Source: an uncultured Pelagibacteraceae bacterium
GTDB taxonomy: Bacteria > Pseudomonadota > Alphaproteobacteria > Pelagibacterales > Pelagibacteraceae
DNA: 44,835 bases
Reading direction: 5' to 3'
NCBI GenBank assembly: GCA_902607525.1
Contig: CACLKK010000004.1
Coordinates: 1 to 44,835, forward strand
The notes under the pieces: model-generated
Told to the model about the DNA's origin: nothing
The model's database searches: none
What the model saw: only the letters and a program-made list of their open reading frames with translations
Part shown: piece by piece, positions 28,918 to 38,303 of the stretch
Layout of the letters: the number at the start of each line of letters is the position of its first letter
How positions within the stretch are numbered: position 1 is the stretch's first letter
Translations under genes and position numbers: made by a program

Positions 28918-30069
28918 TTAACCTATAACTAAATCTAATTTTTTTTTACCTAATCTTTCATTTCCAGTGTCAGTTACTAAATAAGTTTCTCCCAAATTCA
29001 TTGCAAGCTGGTTTTCACTATCCATTAAAATCATATGCATAAAAAAGACCATTCCCTTAGCTAAAATAAAAGGATTTCCTGTATATAACATAGGCCAGTC
29101 CATCCAATTAGGAGCAAAGGTAGCGCCCATAGAGTAACCACAAGCATTCATTCTAGATTTTTTGTAACCCATTTCATCAAAAATTTTAGCATGAGCATCA
29201 AAAACATCGCCTATTTTATTACCAGGTTTTAATTTATTTTCACAGGCTTTTAGAGATTCAAAACAGACTGAATACATTTTTTTTTGTTTTTTGTTTACTT
29301 GACCAATAGGTATAGTTCTAAACATTGCTGAGTGATAATGTTTATATGTTCCGGCCCATTCTATCGATAATTGGTCATTTTTATCTAACTTTCTCTTTTC
29401 ACTTTGATAACGACAAAGCAAAGCATTTTTTCCTGATCCTATTATAAATTCATTGGCAGGATAATCTCCACCGCCACTAAATATAGCTCCTTGCATTTCA
29501 GATAAAATTTTTGATTCATTTACTCCTGCATGTGAATGTTTCCAAGCTGACTCCATAGCTCTATCTGCTAACTCCGCTGCTTTTCTAACATATATTATTT
29601 CAGCTGGAGATTTTATAACTCTTAGCAAAGACACTAATTCAGATTGATCGTAAAGTTTTGAAAAATTTTTTAAAGAAGCATTTAGTTTAAGAGCATTCCT
29701 TCCAGTTAATCCATAAGCTTCATACTCAACACCTAAATTAGAATTCGCTAAGCCAAGTTCAGATAAAATATTTTTTAATTCATTTGCTGGATTAGATTCT
29801 TCTTTATCTACCCAAATTCTAATATCTTTTATAATAGAAGTATTTTCAGCTTGTCGTAAGTCAGGTGCTCTTGTTAATAGAATTAAATCTCCTTTTAAGG
29901 TTAAAACTAGACACTGAAAATAAACATAACCAAAAGTATCATAACCCGTTAGCCAATACATTGATTCTTGTCTAAACATTAACAATCCATCAAGATTCTG
30001 TTTTTTTAATTTTTCTATTACTTTAGATTTTCTTTCTAGGAATTCTTCTTTTTTAAAATGAATGGTCAC
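28918..30069 (-). CDS. M24-family (Xaa-Pro peptidase/creatinase-like) hydrolase with degenerate metal site; possibly ectoine-hydrolase-like
   Basis: Creatinase N-terminal domain (GLLMFRQESMYWLTGYDTFGYVYFQCLVL) and pita-bread domain (GVNESKILSEMQGAIFSGGGDYPANEFIIGSGKNALLCRYQ; IEWAGTYKHYHSAMFRTI). Confidence 0.83.
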   Translation of the reverse strand: MTIHFKKEEFLERKSKVIEKLKKQNLDGLLMFRQESMYWLTGYDTFGYVYFQCLVLTLKGDLILLTRAPDLRQAENTSIIKDIRIWVDKEESNPANELKNILSELGLANSNLGVEYEAYGLTGRNALKLNASLKNFSKLYDQSELVSLLRVIKSPAEIIYVRKAAELADRAMESAWKHSHAGVNESKILSEMQGAIFSGGGDYPANEFIIGSGKNALLCRYQSEKRKLDKNDQLSIEWAGTYKHYHSAMFRTIPIGQVNKKQKKMYSVCFESLKACENKLKPGNKIGDVFDAHAKIFDEMGYKKSRMNACGYSMGATFAPNWMDWPMLYTGNPFILAKGMVFFMHMILMDSENQLAMNLGETYLVTDTGNERLGKKKLDLVIG

Positions 30070-30077
30070 TTATTAAA

Positions 30078-30449
30078 TTACTCAACAAATTGTTTTAAAT
30101 CAGGTTCGGAATAATTTGGTCCTTTCATAACTTTACCTTTTTCATTATAGATGGGTTTTCCATCTTTACCTAATTTGCTCATATTTGCTCTTTGTACTTC
30201 CTTAAAGCATTTATCTAAATCTATTCCATAAGCACAACCCGCTCCATAGGTAACATAAAGAATATCTGTCAAAGCATCAGCGACTTCTTTTAAGTCTTTT
30301 TCTTTTATCGCCTCCTCTAATTCGTTTAGTTCTTCTTTGATTAAATCAAACCTAAGTTTAATAGTTTTTTCATCTGGAAATTGTGGTTTAGTGATTACTT
30401 TTTGACCAAATGTTTTCATAAATTTTTTAACATCTTCAAAATTACTCAT
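30078..30449 (-). CDS. MazG-like/phosphoribosyl-ATP pyrophosphohydrolase family protein
   Basis: LRFDLIKEELNELEEAIKEKDLKEVADALTDILYVTYGAGCAYGIDLDKCFKEVQRANMSKL. Confidence 0.88.
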   Translation of the reverse strand: MSNFEDVKKFMKTFGQKVITKPQFPDEKTIKLRFDLIKEELNELEEAIKEKDLKEVADALTDILYVTYGAGCAYGIDLDKCFKEVQRANMSKLGKDGKPIYNEKGKVMKGPNYSEPDLKQFVE

Positions 30450-30463
30450 TTGTACCTACCTCT

Positions 30464-31231
30464 TTATATTGCTGTCCATCCACCATCAACTAAAATTGAA
30501 GTTCCGGTAATCATTTTAGATGAGTCTGATGCTAAAAATGCAACAGCTGTTGCTACGTCACTTAACTCAGCAAATTTTCCCATAGGGATTTTTTTAAGCG
30601 TATCATTTTTAAATTTTTTACTTTTTAAAAATTTTTTTGTCATTGGAGTGACCACAAAGGTTGGGCACACTGTGTTCACTCTAATATTGTTCTTAGCTAA
30701 ATCGATAGCCATTCCTTTAGTTAATCCTTCTAGACCTGATTTTGTCATATTATAAACACTTCTGTTAGGTCCTCCCACATGTGCCATTTGTGATGACATA
30801 TTTATTATAGATCCACCAATTTTTTTTCTATTTTTTTCTTCCAGCATTTTAAGAGTACATAACTGCGCCACATGAAATGTAGATATAGTATTTAGTTTTA
30901 TTAAATATTCCATATTTTTTTTTTGAACTTTAGTAAAATGTTCTGGGATATTGTGCCCGGCATTATTAACTAAAATATCAATTTTTTTTTGTTTATTTAT
31001 AACGTTTTTAATCTGATTGTAGTTAGTAACATCGCAAGCATAAGCTGAGCATTTTGATCTTAATTTTTTTATAACTTTAGAAATATTATTTAAATCTTTT
31101 TGAGTTCTACTAACAATAATAAGATCAGCTCCAGCTTCAGCAAGGGCTATTGCACATGCTTTACCAATACCTTTTCCAGCACCAGTAACTAAAGCAGTTT
31201 TATTTTTTAAATTAATTTTCTTAAGGTACAT
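30464..31231 (-). CDS. Short-chain dehydrogenase/reductase
   Basis: ALVTGAGKGIGKACAIALAEAGADLIIVSR, NNAGH, YNMTKSGLEGLTKGMAIDLAKNNIRVNTVCPTFVVTPMT. Confidence 0.93.
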   Translation of the reverse strand: MYLKKINLKNKTALVTGAGKGIGKACAIALAEAGADLIIVSRTQKDLNNISKVIKKLRSKCSAYACDVTNYNQIKNVINKQKKIDILVNNAGHNIPEHFTKVQKKNMEYLIKLNTISTFHVAQLCTLKMLEEKNRKKIGGSIINMSSQMAHVGGPNRSVYNMTKSGLEGLTKGMAIDLAKNNIRVNTVCPTFVVTPMTKKFLKSKKFKNDTLKKIPMGKFAELSDVATAVAFLASDSSKMITGTSILVDGGWTAI

Positions 31232-31235
31232 AGTT

Positions 31236-31811
31236 TTATATAAATATTTTTAAATCAGTATAAATTAATTCTAAGGCGACCGCCAGTATTGCTATCAAAC
31301 CTATCCATCCTATCCATTTATATTTTTTGATCCATTTAGATATGATAGTTGCTACTGTAGCCATAAGTATAATTGATAAAATTAAACCAAAAACTAATAA
31401 AAAGTAATGATCTCTAGCAGCTCCTGCTACACCCAAAACATTATCAAGGCTCATACTAACATCGGCAATTATAACGGTTATTATTGCCTTAAAAAAATTT
31501 GAGTTGCTGGCTTTAATTTTATTTTCATTATTTATTTCAGCTTTAATGACATCTTTGTAAAGTTTGTAAGCAATATAGAGTAGAAGTAGTCCACCAATAG
31601 TTTTGAGTCCATTAATTTGCAGAAGATATGCGGTTATTAAAGTAAATATTATTCTTAAAATAATTGCTGCACCAATGCCCCAAAATATAATTTTTTTTCT
31701 TATCTCATCTTTAAACTGTGAGGCAACCATTCCAATAATAATTGCGTTATCACCCGCTAAAACTAAATCAATAAATACTATTTGAAAAAAAATTACTATT
31801 TGTTCGATCAT
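31236..31811 (-). CDS. TerC-family membrane protein
   Basis: [48 protein letters not shown]. Confidence 0.9.
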   Translation of the reverse strand: MIEQIVIFFQIVFIDLVLAGDNAIIIGMVASQFKDEIRKKIIFWGIGAAIILRIIFTLITAYLLQINGLKTIGGLLLLYIAYKLYKDVIKAEINNENKIKASNSNFFKAIITVIIADVSMSLDNVLGVAGAARDHYFLLVFGLILSIILMATVATIISKWIKKYKWIGWIGLIAILAVALELIYTDLKIFI

Positions 31812-31996
31812 GATTTGCTATCTTCTATTATCATGTCAGAAGCTTTTTCAGCAATCATAATAGTTGGAGCGTTAGTATTTTCTGGAGTTATATGTGGCAT
31901 TACTGAAGTATCTACATCTAGTTTTGTGGCTACAAACTCTAATTTATGGACTATAGCGTAAAACCTTTTATATTTAGCCGCTGATTCAAGATAAAA
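31808..31996 (-). pseudogene. C-terminal remnant of a GMC-family (choline dehydrogenase-like) oxidoreductase
   Basis: Manual translation: [60 protein letters not shown]. The [28 protein letters not shown] string is the GMC C-terminal signature; an in-frame TAA lies just upstream and no N-terminal part is present. Confidence 0.75.
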
Positions 31997-32077
31997 ATAT
32001 TAGTAATTTAACTTTTATCATAATTAAAAAATGGGTAGTATTCTCAAACTTTAAAATAACAATTAAAGAGGGAGATT

Positions 32078-33508
32078 ATGAGTAAAGTAAGAAGTAGAGA
32101 TAGACGCTTATACAATAAAGATTTAGCTCCAACTGATAAAAAAAAGAAAAATTGGGGATGGTTTGAAATCTTTAACGTTTGGGCAAACGATGTTCAAAGT
32201 TTATTTGGTTATACTTTGGCTGCATCTTTGTTCTTAACTTATGGCCTAAATGGTTGGGCTGTATTCTTAGCGATTCTTCTCGCAGGATTTTTTATAATGT
32301 GGTTAGTAAACCTTTCAGGAGCTCCAAGTGTTAAACATGGAATTCCTTATCCGGTATTTGCACGAGCAAGTATGGGAGTCATTGGCGCAAACTTTCCGGC
32401 AATGGTTAGAGGTATTGTTGCTATGTTCTGGTATGGTGCACAAACATATTTTGCATCAACAGCAGTAGCACTTTTACTTAAAGGTTTATCAGGATCAGAC
32501 GGTGGAGATGCAATTCTTTTAGGAATGAATGGGATTGAATGGATTTCATTTATTTTTGTTGCAGGATTCCAAATTTATTTATTCTGGCAAGGTATTGATT
32601 TAATAAGAAAATTTTTAAATTTTGCTGGACCAGCAGTATATGCAGTAATGATAGTATTAATGTTAGTGATTTGGGGTAAAGCAGGAGGAAATCTTCTGTC
32701 CGAGGTTGGTAACATTTTCTCTGGAGTTGGTGATTACAGTGGTGGAGCTTTTGCTGCTTTCTTAGCAATTTTCGGAACTATGGTTGCATACTTTGCTGCG
32801 GTGGTAATAAATTTTGGTGACTTTTCAAGATTTGTAAAAAATGAAAAAGAAATGAGAAAAGGAAATCTTTGGGGATTGCCTGGTAACATTTTCTTATTCT
32901 CTTTTATAGCTTTGATGGTCACAGCAGGGACAGTTTCAGTTTTTGGCGAAACTATTACAAACCCAACTGATATGGTTGCACGTGTTGGTAACTTAGGATT
33001 AACAGTTATTGCAGCATTTGCATTCTTTGCAGCCACAATTGGAATTAATATGGTAGCGAACTTTATTCCACCAGCTTACGATTTAGCAAACTTGATACCA
33101 AGTAAAATTGATTTTAGAACGGGTGGACTAATTACCTCTATAGTTGGTTTTATTATTGGCGCACTATGGGTTTCTTTCATTAGTCAAGTTGGAATGTTTC
33201 CATTTGTAAATACACTTGGAGCAATACTAGCGCCAGTTTATGGAATAATGATTGTAGATTATTATGTAATCAAGAAAGGAAGACTTGATGTTAATCAGTT
33301 ATTCTCTTCTAAAAAAGGTAGCAAGTATTATTACAATGATGGTTGGAACCAAAAAGCTTTTGTTGCATGGGCAATAGCTGGTGTGTTCTCAGTACTAACA
33401 GTATGGCACCCTGCATTATCAGGTTTAGGTGGATATGCATGGATAATTGGTGCTGCTTTAGGAACGGTATTACATCTTATGATGTCAGGCCAAAAGTCTA
33501 GAAGATAA
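32078..33508 (+). CDS. NCS1-family permease (allantoin/cytosine/uracil type)
   Basis: NVWANDVQSLFGYTLAASLFL, GIPYPVFARASMGVIGANFPAMVRGIVAMFWYGAQTYFAS; adjacent to allantoin degradation genes. Confidence 0.92.
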   Translation: MSKVRSRDRRLYNKDLAPTDKKKKNWGWFEIFNVWANDVQSLFGYTLAASLFLTYGLNGWAVFLAILLAGFFIMWLVNLSGAPSVKHGIPYPVFARASMGVIGANFPAMVRGIVAMFWYGAQTYFASTAVALLLKGLSGSDGGDAILLGMNGIEWISFIFVAGFQIYLFWQGIDLIRKFLNFAGPAVYAVMIVLMLVIWGKAGGNLLSEVGNIFSGVGDYSGGAFAAFLAIFGTMVAYFAAVVINFGDFSRFVKNEKEMRKGNLWGLPGNIFLFSFIALMVTAGTVSVFGETITNPTDMVARVGNLGLTVIAAFAFFAATIGINMVANFIPPAYDLANLIPSKIDFRTGGLITSIVGFIIGALWVSFISQVGMFPFVNTLGAILAPVYGIMIVDYYVIKKGRLDVNQLFSSKKGSKYYYNDGWNQKAFVAWAIAGVFSVLTVWHPALSGLGGYAWIIGAALGTVLHLMMSGQKSRR

Positions 33509-33527
33509 TATTTAAATTTTAAAAATT

Positions 33528-33562
33528 AAAACCCGCTGTAGAAATATAGCGGGTTTTTTTTT
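33528..33562 (+). terminator. Rho-independent terminator after the NCS1 permease
   Basis: AACCCGCT-gtagaaatat-AGCGGGTT followed by TTTTTTT. Confidence 0.85.
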
Positions 33563-33567
33563 ATTTT

Positions 33568-34062
33568 CTAATAATTAAGAATGATCTTTTCTTTTTCAAA
33601 CTTATGAATAATTAAATTTTCACCTTTACCCATCCTGTCAATTACAAGAAAATTTATATCTTCTGTTGAAATTAAAGGAAAATGCCAGATTCCAGGTTTG
33701 TAATTTATTCCAGTTTTTGGCGGTATAATAAAAGATTGAATTTTATTTATCTCAGGGTATTCGCCTTGTGGTGCCACAAAACAAAGAAAAGTAGTTTCTT
33801 TCATTGGTATAAAAGCCTGACTACCTAGAGGGTGTTTTTCCATCATATCTACAGTCATAGGGAAAGTTCTTTTTAAGGCTGAAAAAATGCTTACTATAGT
33901 TTTTCCATCATCTTTTGAGGTATTCAGATTTGCTAGATTGTCAAAACGTTTTGCATACCCTGCGTTTATATCTATGGGATTAATATCATCTGTTGTTATT
34001 AAATCGCCATACGCAGCAAAGTTTGACCTGTTTATCTTTATTGGTTTAATGATTTTTTGCAT
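33568..34062 (-). CDS. allA: Ureidoglycolate lyase/hydrolase
   Basis: FAAYGDLI, INAGYAKRFDNLANL, MEKHPLGSQAFIPMKETTFLCFVAPQG, GINYKPGIWHFPLI. Confidence 0.93.
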   Translation of the reverse strand: MQKIIKPIKINRSNFAAYGDLITTDDINPIDINAGYAKRFDNLANLNTSKDDGKTIVSIFSALKRTFPMTVDMMEKHPLGSQAFIPMKETTFLCFVAPQGEYPEINKIQSFIIPPKTGINYKPGIWHFPLISTEDINFLVIDRMGKGENLIIHKFEKEKIILNY

Positions 34063-35054
34063 TATTCTGGTCTACCTAAAAGTCTGATTCTTGAAATGCC
34101 TCCATCAGGATAAATATTTATTTTTATGTAATTAATTTTTTTATTTTTCATCAACTTATTATTAAAATTATGCTTTCTATGAGCATGAAGTTTAACTTTG
34201 TTTAACAGCAATTTCCAATTTTTTGATTTCTTAACAATATTTTTAGATGAGATGTTATTATTTAAGTAGGTAGCTTGTAAGGAACATTTGTCAGGATAAT
34301 TACCTTTGAAGTGGTGAGTATCAATTTGAATTTTATTTATTTTACCGGCAGTTGCGCATTTTAAAATTAACCAATCGAAATTTTTTCCTCTGCTTCTTCT
34401 TGTTTCCCATCCATCACCCATATTTTTGCCCACTCCTGGCGCTAAGATATTTTCTGCTCTTCCAAAATGTTCATTATTACAAGCAATAGGTGTGGCTCCA
34501 CTTAAAACAGAAGTAAGATTCATCATTTTTTTTTTAAATTTTTTATTAATTTTCATTTCACCATAAATTCTAATTCTGGCTACGCCACCATCAGGGTAAA
34601 TGTTTAATTTTATATGAGAAAAGATAGATTTATTTTTTATATTAAAAAAATGATGGCTATTAGGTTTAGTTGTTTTTTTTTTTAAAATTTTTATCCATTT
34701 TGTATTTTTATTAGGCAATTTATTTTTACTATAACATGCATCAAGTGAAATTTTGCTTGGCTGATTTCCGTTAAAATAAGAAGTATCAATATCTACTTTA
34801 TGTATTTTACCTGGTCTACCCAGTTTTAAAATTAAATAGTCATGACCTTTGTTTCTTTTTCTTCTTGTCTCCCATCCATCCATCCATTTTCCATGTTTGT
34901 CAAAAACTCCTTCTTTAAATATTGGAGGCCAAGGATTAATAATTCTTTTAGCTGGAGCAAAAAACTCGTCCGTTTTATATACGATACTTGATCCCAAGCG
35001 TGATTGCGCCAAATCAATTAAACCATTTAAAAAAATATTTTTATTTTTACTCAT
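34062..35054 (-). CDS. alc: Allantoicase
   Basis: Two repeats: GKWMDGWETRRKRNKGHDYLILKLGRPGKIHKVDIDTSYFNGNQP and GDGWETRRSRGKNFDWLILKCATAGKINKIQIDTHHFKGNYP; YPDGGVARIRIYGE. Confidence 0.95.
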   Translation of the reverse strand: MSKNKNIFLNGLIDLAQSRLGSSIVYKTDEFFAPAKRIINPWPPIFKEGVFDKHGKWMDGWETRRKRNKGHDYLILKLGRPGKIHKVDIDTSYFNGNQPSKISLDACYSKNKLPNKNTKWIKILKKKTTKPNSHHFFNIKNKSIFSHIKLNIYPDGGVARIRIYGEMKINKKFKKKMMNLTSVLSGATPIACNNEHFGRAENILAPGVGKNMGDGWETRRSRGKNFDWLILKCATAGKINKIQIDTHHFKGNYPDKCSLQATYLNNNISSKNIVKKSKNWKLLLNKVKLHAHRKHNFNNKLMKNKKINYIKINIYPDGGISRIRLLGRPE

Positions 35055-35062
35055 AATTAAAA

Positions 35063-35968
35063 TTATATATTTGAATAATTTTTAATCCAATGTTCAGCTA
35101 TATCAATTCTTTTACACAACCAGACATCATCATGTTTTAAAACATAATCTAAGAATTTTTTTAGAGATTGGATTCTTCCAGGTCTGCCAATTAATCTACA
35201 ATGCAATCCTACAGACATCATTTTTGGATTTGTTTTACCTTCTTCATATAGAGCATCAAAACTATCTTTAAGGTAAGTAAAAAACTGATCACCACTATTA
35301 AAACCTTGATTGGTTGCAAATCTCATATCATTATTATCTAGCGTGTAAGGAATTATTAATTGTTTCTTTTTTCCTTTAATTATCCAGTAAGGTAAATCAT
35401 CACTATAAGAGTCACTGTCGTAAAGAAACCCCCCCTCTTCGATAACTAAATCTCGAGTATTAGGACTGCAACGACCTGTGTACCAACCCAAAGGTCTCTT
35501 ACCAAATATTTTTTTGATTGATTGAATAGCAAGTTGCATATGTTTTTTTTCTGTTGCTTTCGGTATTTTTTGATAATCAATCCATCTCCATCCATGTGAG
35601 GCAACTTCATAATCAGATTCTTTGATAGCATCGCATACATCTTTATTTCTTTCTAAAGCCATTCCAACACCAAAAATAGTTATAGGAATTTTATTTTTTT
35701 GAAAAAGTTCATGCAATCTCCAAAAACCTCTTTTTGAACCATACTCATAAAAAGATTCCATATTAATGTGTCTTCCTTTAATTGGTTGAGCACCAATTAT
35801 TTCTGACAAAAAAGTCTCCGACATTTTATCACCATGCAATACAGAGTTTTCAGCTCCTTCCTCATAGTTTAAAACTATTTGAAGAGCTATTTTTGCACCA
35901 TTTGGCCATTTTATGACTGGTGTTTTTGACCCATAACCAATCATATCTCTTGGATAATTCTTTTTCAT
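35063..35968 (-). CDS. puuE: Allantoinase, polysaccharide-deacetylase type (PuuE)
   Basis: PRDMIGYGSKTPVIKWPNGAKIALQIVLNYEEGAENSVLHGD, YEYGSKRGFWRL, ESDYEVASHGWRWIDYQ. Confidence 0.94.
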   Translation of the reverse strand: MKKNYPRDMIGYGSKTPVIKWPNGAKIALQIVLNYEEGAENSVLHGDKMSETFLSEIIGAQPIKGRHINMESFYEYGSKRGFWRLHELFQKNKIPITIFGVGMALERNKDVCDAIKESDYEVASHGWRWIDYQKIPKATEKKHMQLAIQSIKKIFGKRPLGWYTGRCSPNTRDLVIEEGGFLYDSDSYSDDLPYWIIKGKKKQLIIPYTLDNNDMRFATNQGFNSGDQFFTYLKDSFDALYEEGKTNPKMMSVGLHCRLIGRPGRIQSLKKFLDYVLKHDDVWLCKRIDIAEHWIKNYSNI

Positions 35969-36020
35969 AGAATAAAATATTTATATATTAAATTAAAAAT
36001 AAAATCATAAAAATTCATAT

Positions 36021-37307
36021 ATGGCTATAAAATATTTAAAAAAAGCAATTAAAACTCCATCATCTGACGATAATAAGACTAGAGCAACTGTTCAAAGCAT
36101 TCTTAATGATATCGAAAAAAGAAGAGAAGACAGTATTAAAGAAATTACAAAAAAATTTGATAAATATGAAGGTGAGATAATTGTTTCAAAAGAAAAGATA
36201 GAGGAAGCTACAAAAAAAGTTCATCAAAAAACAAAAGATGATGTTCAGTTTGCTTATGAAAGAATCAAAAAATTTGCAGAACTCCAACTTAAAAGTATGA
36301 ATAATGAATTTGAGGTCGAACTTTCAAAAGGATTATTTGCAGGTCAAAGACTTATACCAGTCAGTTCAGCAGGTTGTTATATACCAGGAGGACGATATGC
36401 ACATATTTCCTCCGCAACAATGGCTATAACTCCAGCTAAGGTTGCTGGAGTAAAAACTATAATTTGTGCAAGTCCACCAAAAGATAAGAATGGAGCTCAT
36501 CCAGGAATTATTTATGCAGCAAATCTTTGTGGGGCTGACATTATATTAAATTTAGGAGGCATAGCAGCTATAGGTTCAATGACCTATGGATGCTTTGGTA
36601 ATCCTCCAGTTGATTTTTTAGTTGGTGCTGGAAACCAATATGTATCTGAAGCTAAAAGAATAGTTTACGGACAAGTAGGAATAGATCAATTTGCAGGTCC
36701 TACTGAGATAGCAATTATTGCAGACAAATCTGCTGACAAAGAAATAGTTGCGGCAGATATAGTGGGCCAGGCAGAGCACGGTTACAATTCACCTGGATGG
36801 GTTTTTACTACAGATAAATCAGTTGCTGATTATGTAATGAAAAGAATCCCAGAACTAATTGCTGAATTACCTGAGGGTCCAAGATCAAGCGCTGAACCAG
36901 CATGGAGAGATTATGGGGAAGTAATTCTTTGTGATACTAATGAAGATATGGCACAGATTAGCGATCAGTATGCGGCTGAACACTTAGAGATTCATGCTGA
37001 AAAATTAGATTGGTGGTTAAAGAGATTAAAAAATTATGGATCTTTGTTTTTGGGTGAAGAAACAACAGTGGCTTATGGAGACAAATGTTCTGGACCTAAT
37101 CATATTTTACCAACCAAAGGAGGGGGAAGATATACTGGAGGTTTATCCGTTGGGAAATTTATTAAAACATTAACTTTCCAAAGGATGACCAAAGAGGCTA
37201 ATAAAATTGTTGGAGCTACTGCGGCTAGACTGGGTAGAGCGGAAGGAATGGAAGCTCACGCAAGAACAGGAGATATAAGATTACAAAAGTATGGCCATAC
37301 TAAATAA
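36021..37307 (+). CDS. hpsN: Sulfopropanediol 3-dehydrogenase (HisD-like, HpsN)
   Basis: HisD-superfamily fold, but with HpsN-like strings: IPVSSAGCYIPGGRYAHISSATMAITPAKVAGVKTI, QAEHGYNSPGWVFT, YAAEHLEIHAEKLDWWLKRLKNYGSLFLGEETTVAYGDKCSGPNHILPT, GRAEGMEAHARTGDIRL. Genomic context with suyAB. Confidence 0.85.
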   Translation: MAIKYLKKAIKTPSSDDNKTRATVQSILNDIEKRREDSIKEITKKFDKYEGEIIVSKEKIEEATKKVHQKTKDDVQFAYERIKKFAELQLKSMNNEFEVELSKGLFAGQRLIPVSSAGCYIPGGRYAHISSATMAITPAKVAGVKTIICASPPKDKNGAHPGIIYAANLCGADIILNLGGIAAIGSMTYGCFGNPPVDFLVGAGNQYVSEAKRIVYGQVGIDQFAGPTEIAIIADKSADKEIVAADIVGQAEHGYNSPGWVFTTDKSVADYVMKRIPELIAELPEGPRSSAEPAWRDYGEVILCDTNEDMAQISDQYAAEHLEIHAEKLDWWLKRLKNYGSLFLGEETTVAYGDKCSGPNHILPTKGGGRYTGGLSVGKFIKTLTFQRMTKEANKIVGATAARLGRAEGMEAHARTGDIRLQKYGHTK

Positions 37308-37359
37308 ATATGTGGGCAAGGAAATTCAAGATGGATCTTGTAGTGCGCCAAAAATAGTT

Positions 37360-38274
37360 TTATTGATCTAAAGATACTACAGCAGCAGCTATTGAAGCCA
37401 ATCTAGCTTCAGCTTCATCTGATCGACTAGTAATAACGACTGGAGCTTTACCTCCAAGAACAACACCTGCTGCACATGCCCCCATAAAATAAATCATCAT
37501 TTTTACTAGAGCATTACCAGCTTCTACATTGGGAACTAACATAATATCTAAATTACCAGAAACATTATTTTTAATTTTTTTGATGGCAGCTGATTTTTTT
37601 GAGACTGAATTGTCAAAAGCTAAGGGGCCAAATACATCAGCATTAATATTTTCTTCTTTAGCACGTTTTGTAATTTTATCAGCATCAATTGAGCTGGGAA
37701 CACTTTCTAAAATTTCTTCAGTTGCAGATAATATAGCTACTTTAGGTTTAGAAATTCCAATTTTATTTGCAAAGTCCACCGCATTTTTAAGTATATGCAT
37801 TTTGACTTCTAATTTTGGTAGTACGTTAACAACTCCATCAGTAATAATTAATGGCTTATCATCAGTTCCTAAGGTCATATGCCAGACATGACTTAATCTT
37901 TTTTTTCCAATTAAATTTAAATCTCTTTTTAAAACAGCTTTCATCAAGATATCTGTATGAATATGTCCTTTAACTATAATTTTTACTTTTCCTTCGCTTG
38001 CTAGTTTTGCTGCTATAGGAGCCGTGTCATTTTCATTTTTTTCACTAATTAATTCGTATTTAGAGATATCCCAGCTTAGTTTTTCTGCATATTTTTTTAT
38101 TTCGATTTCGTTTCCTATAAATATAGGATTAATTAAATTATTTTTAACTGCTTTTTGCACAGATTCCATTGGAAAAATTTCTCCAGCATTGACAATGGCA
38201 GCATCGACCTTACCAACTTTTTTAGCTACATTAATAAGGTTATTTGGACATACAATTTTTTTATTTGATAACAT
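37360..38274 (-). CDS. pta: Phosphate acetyl/butyryltransferase family (Pta-like)
   Basis: IVKGHIHTDILMKAVL, LSHVWHMTLGTDDKPLIITDGVVNVLP, DIMLVPNVEAGNALVKMMIYFMGACAAGVVLGGKAPVVITSRSDEAEARLASIA. Confidence 0.88.
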   Translation of the reverse strand: MLSNKKIVCPNNLINVAKKVGKVDAAIVNAGEIFPMESVQKAVKNNLINPIFIGNEIEIKKYAEKLSWDISKYELISEKNENDTAPIAAKLASEGKVKIIVKGHIHTDILMKAVLKRDLNLIGKKRLSHVWHMTLGTDDKPLIITDGVVNVLPKLEVKMHILKNAVDFANKIGISKPKVAILSATEEILESVPSSIDADKITKRAKEENINADVFGPLAFDNSVSKKSAAIKKIKNNVSGNLDIMLVPNVEAGNALVKMMIYFMGACAAGVVLGGKAPVVITSRSDEAEARLASIAAAVVSLDQ

Positions 38275-38303
38275 ACTTATTTATTTATGCTAATAAGTAA
38301 AAT

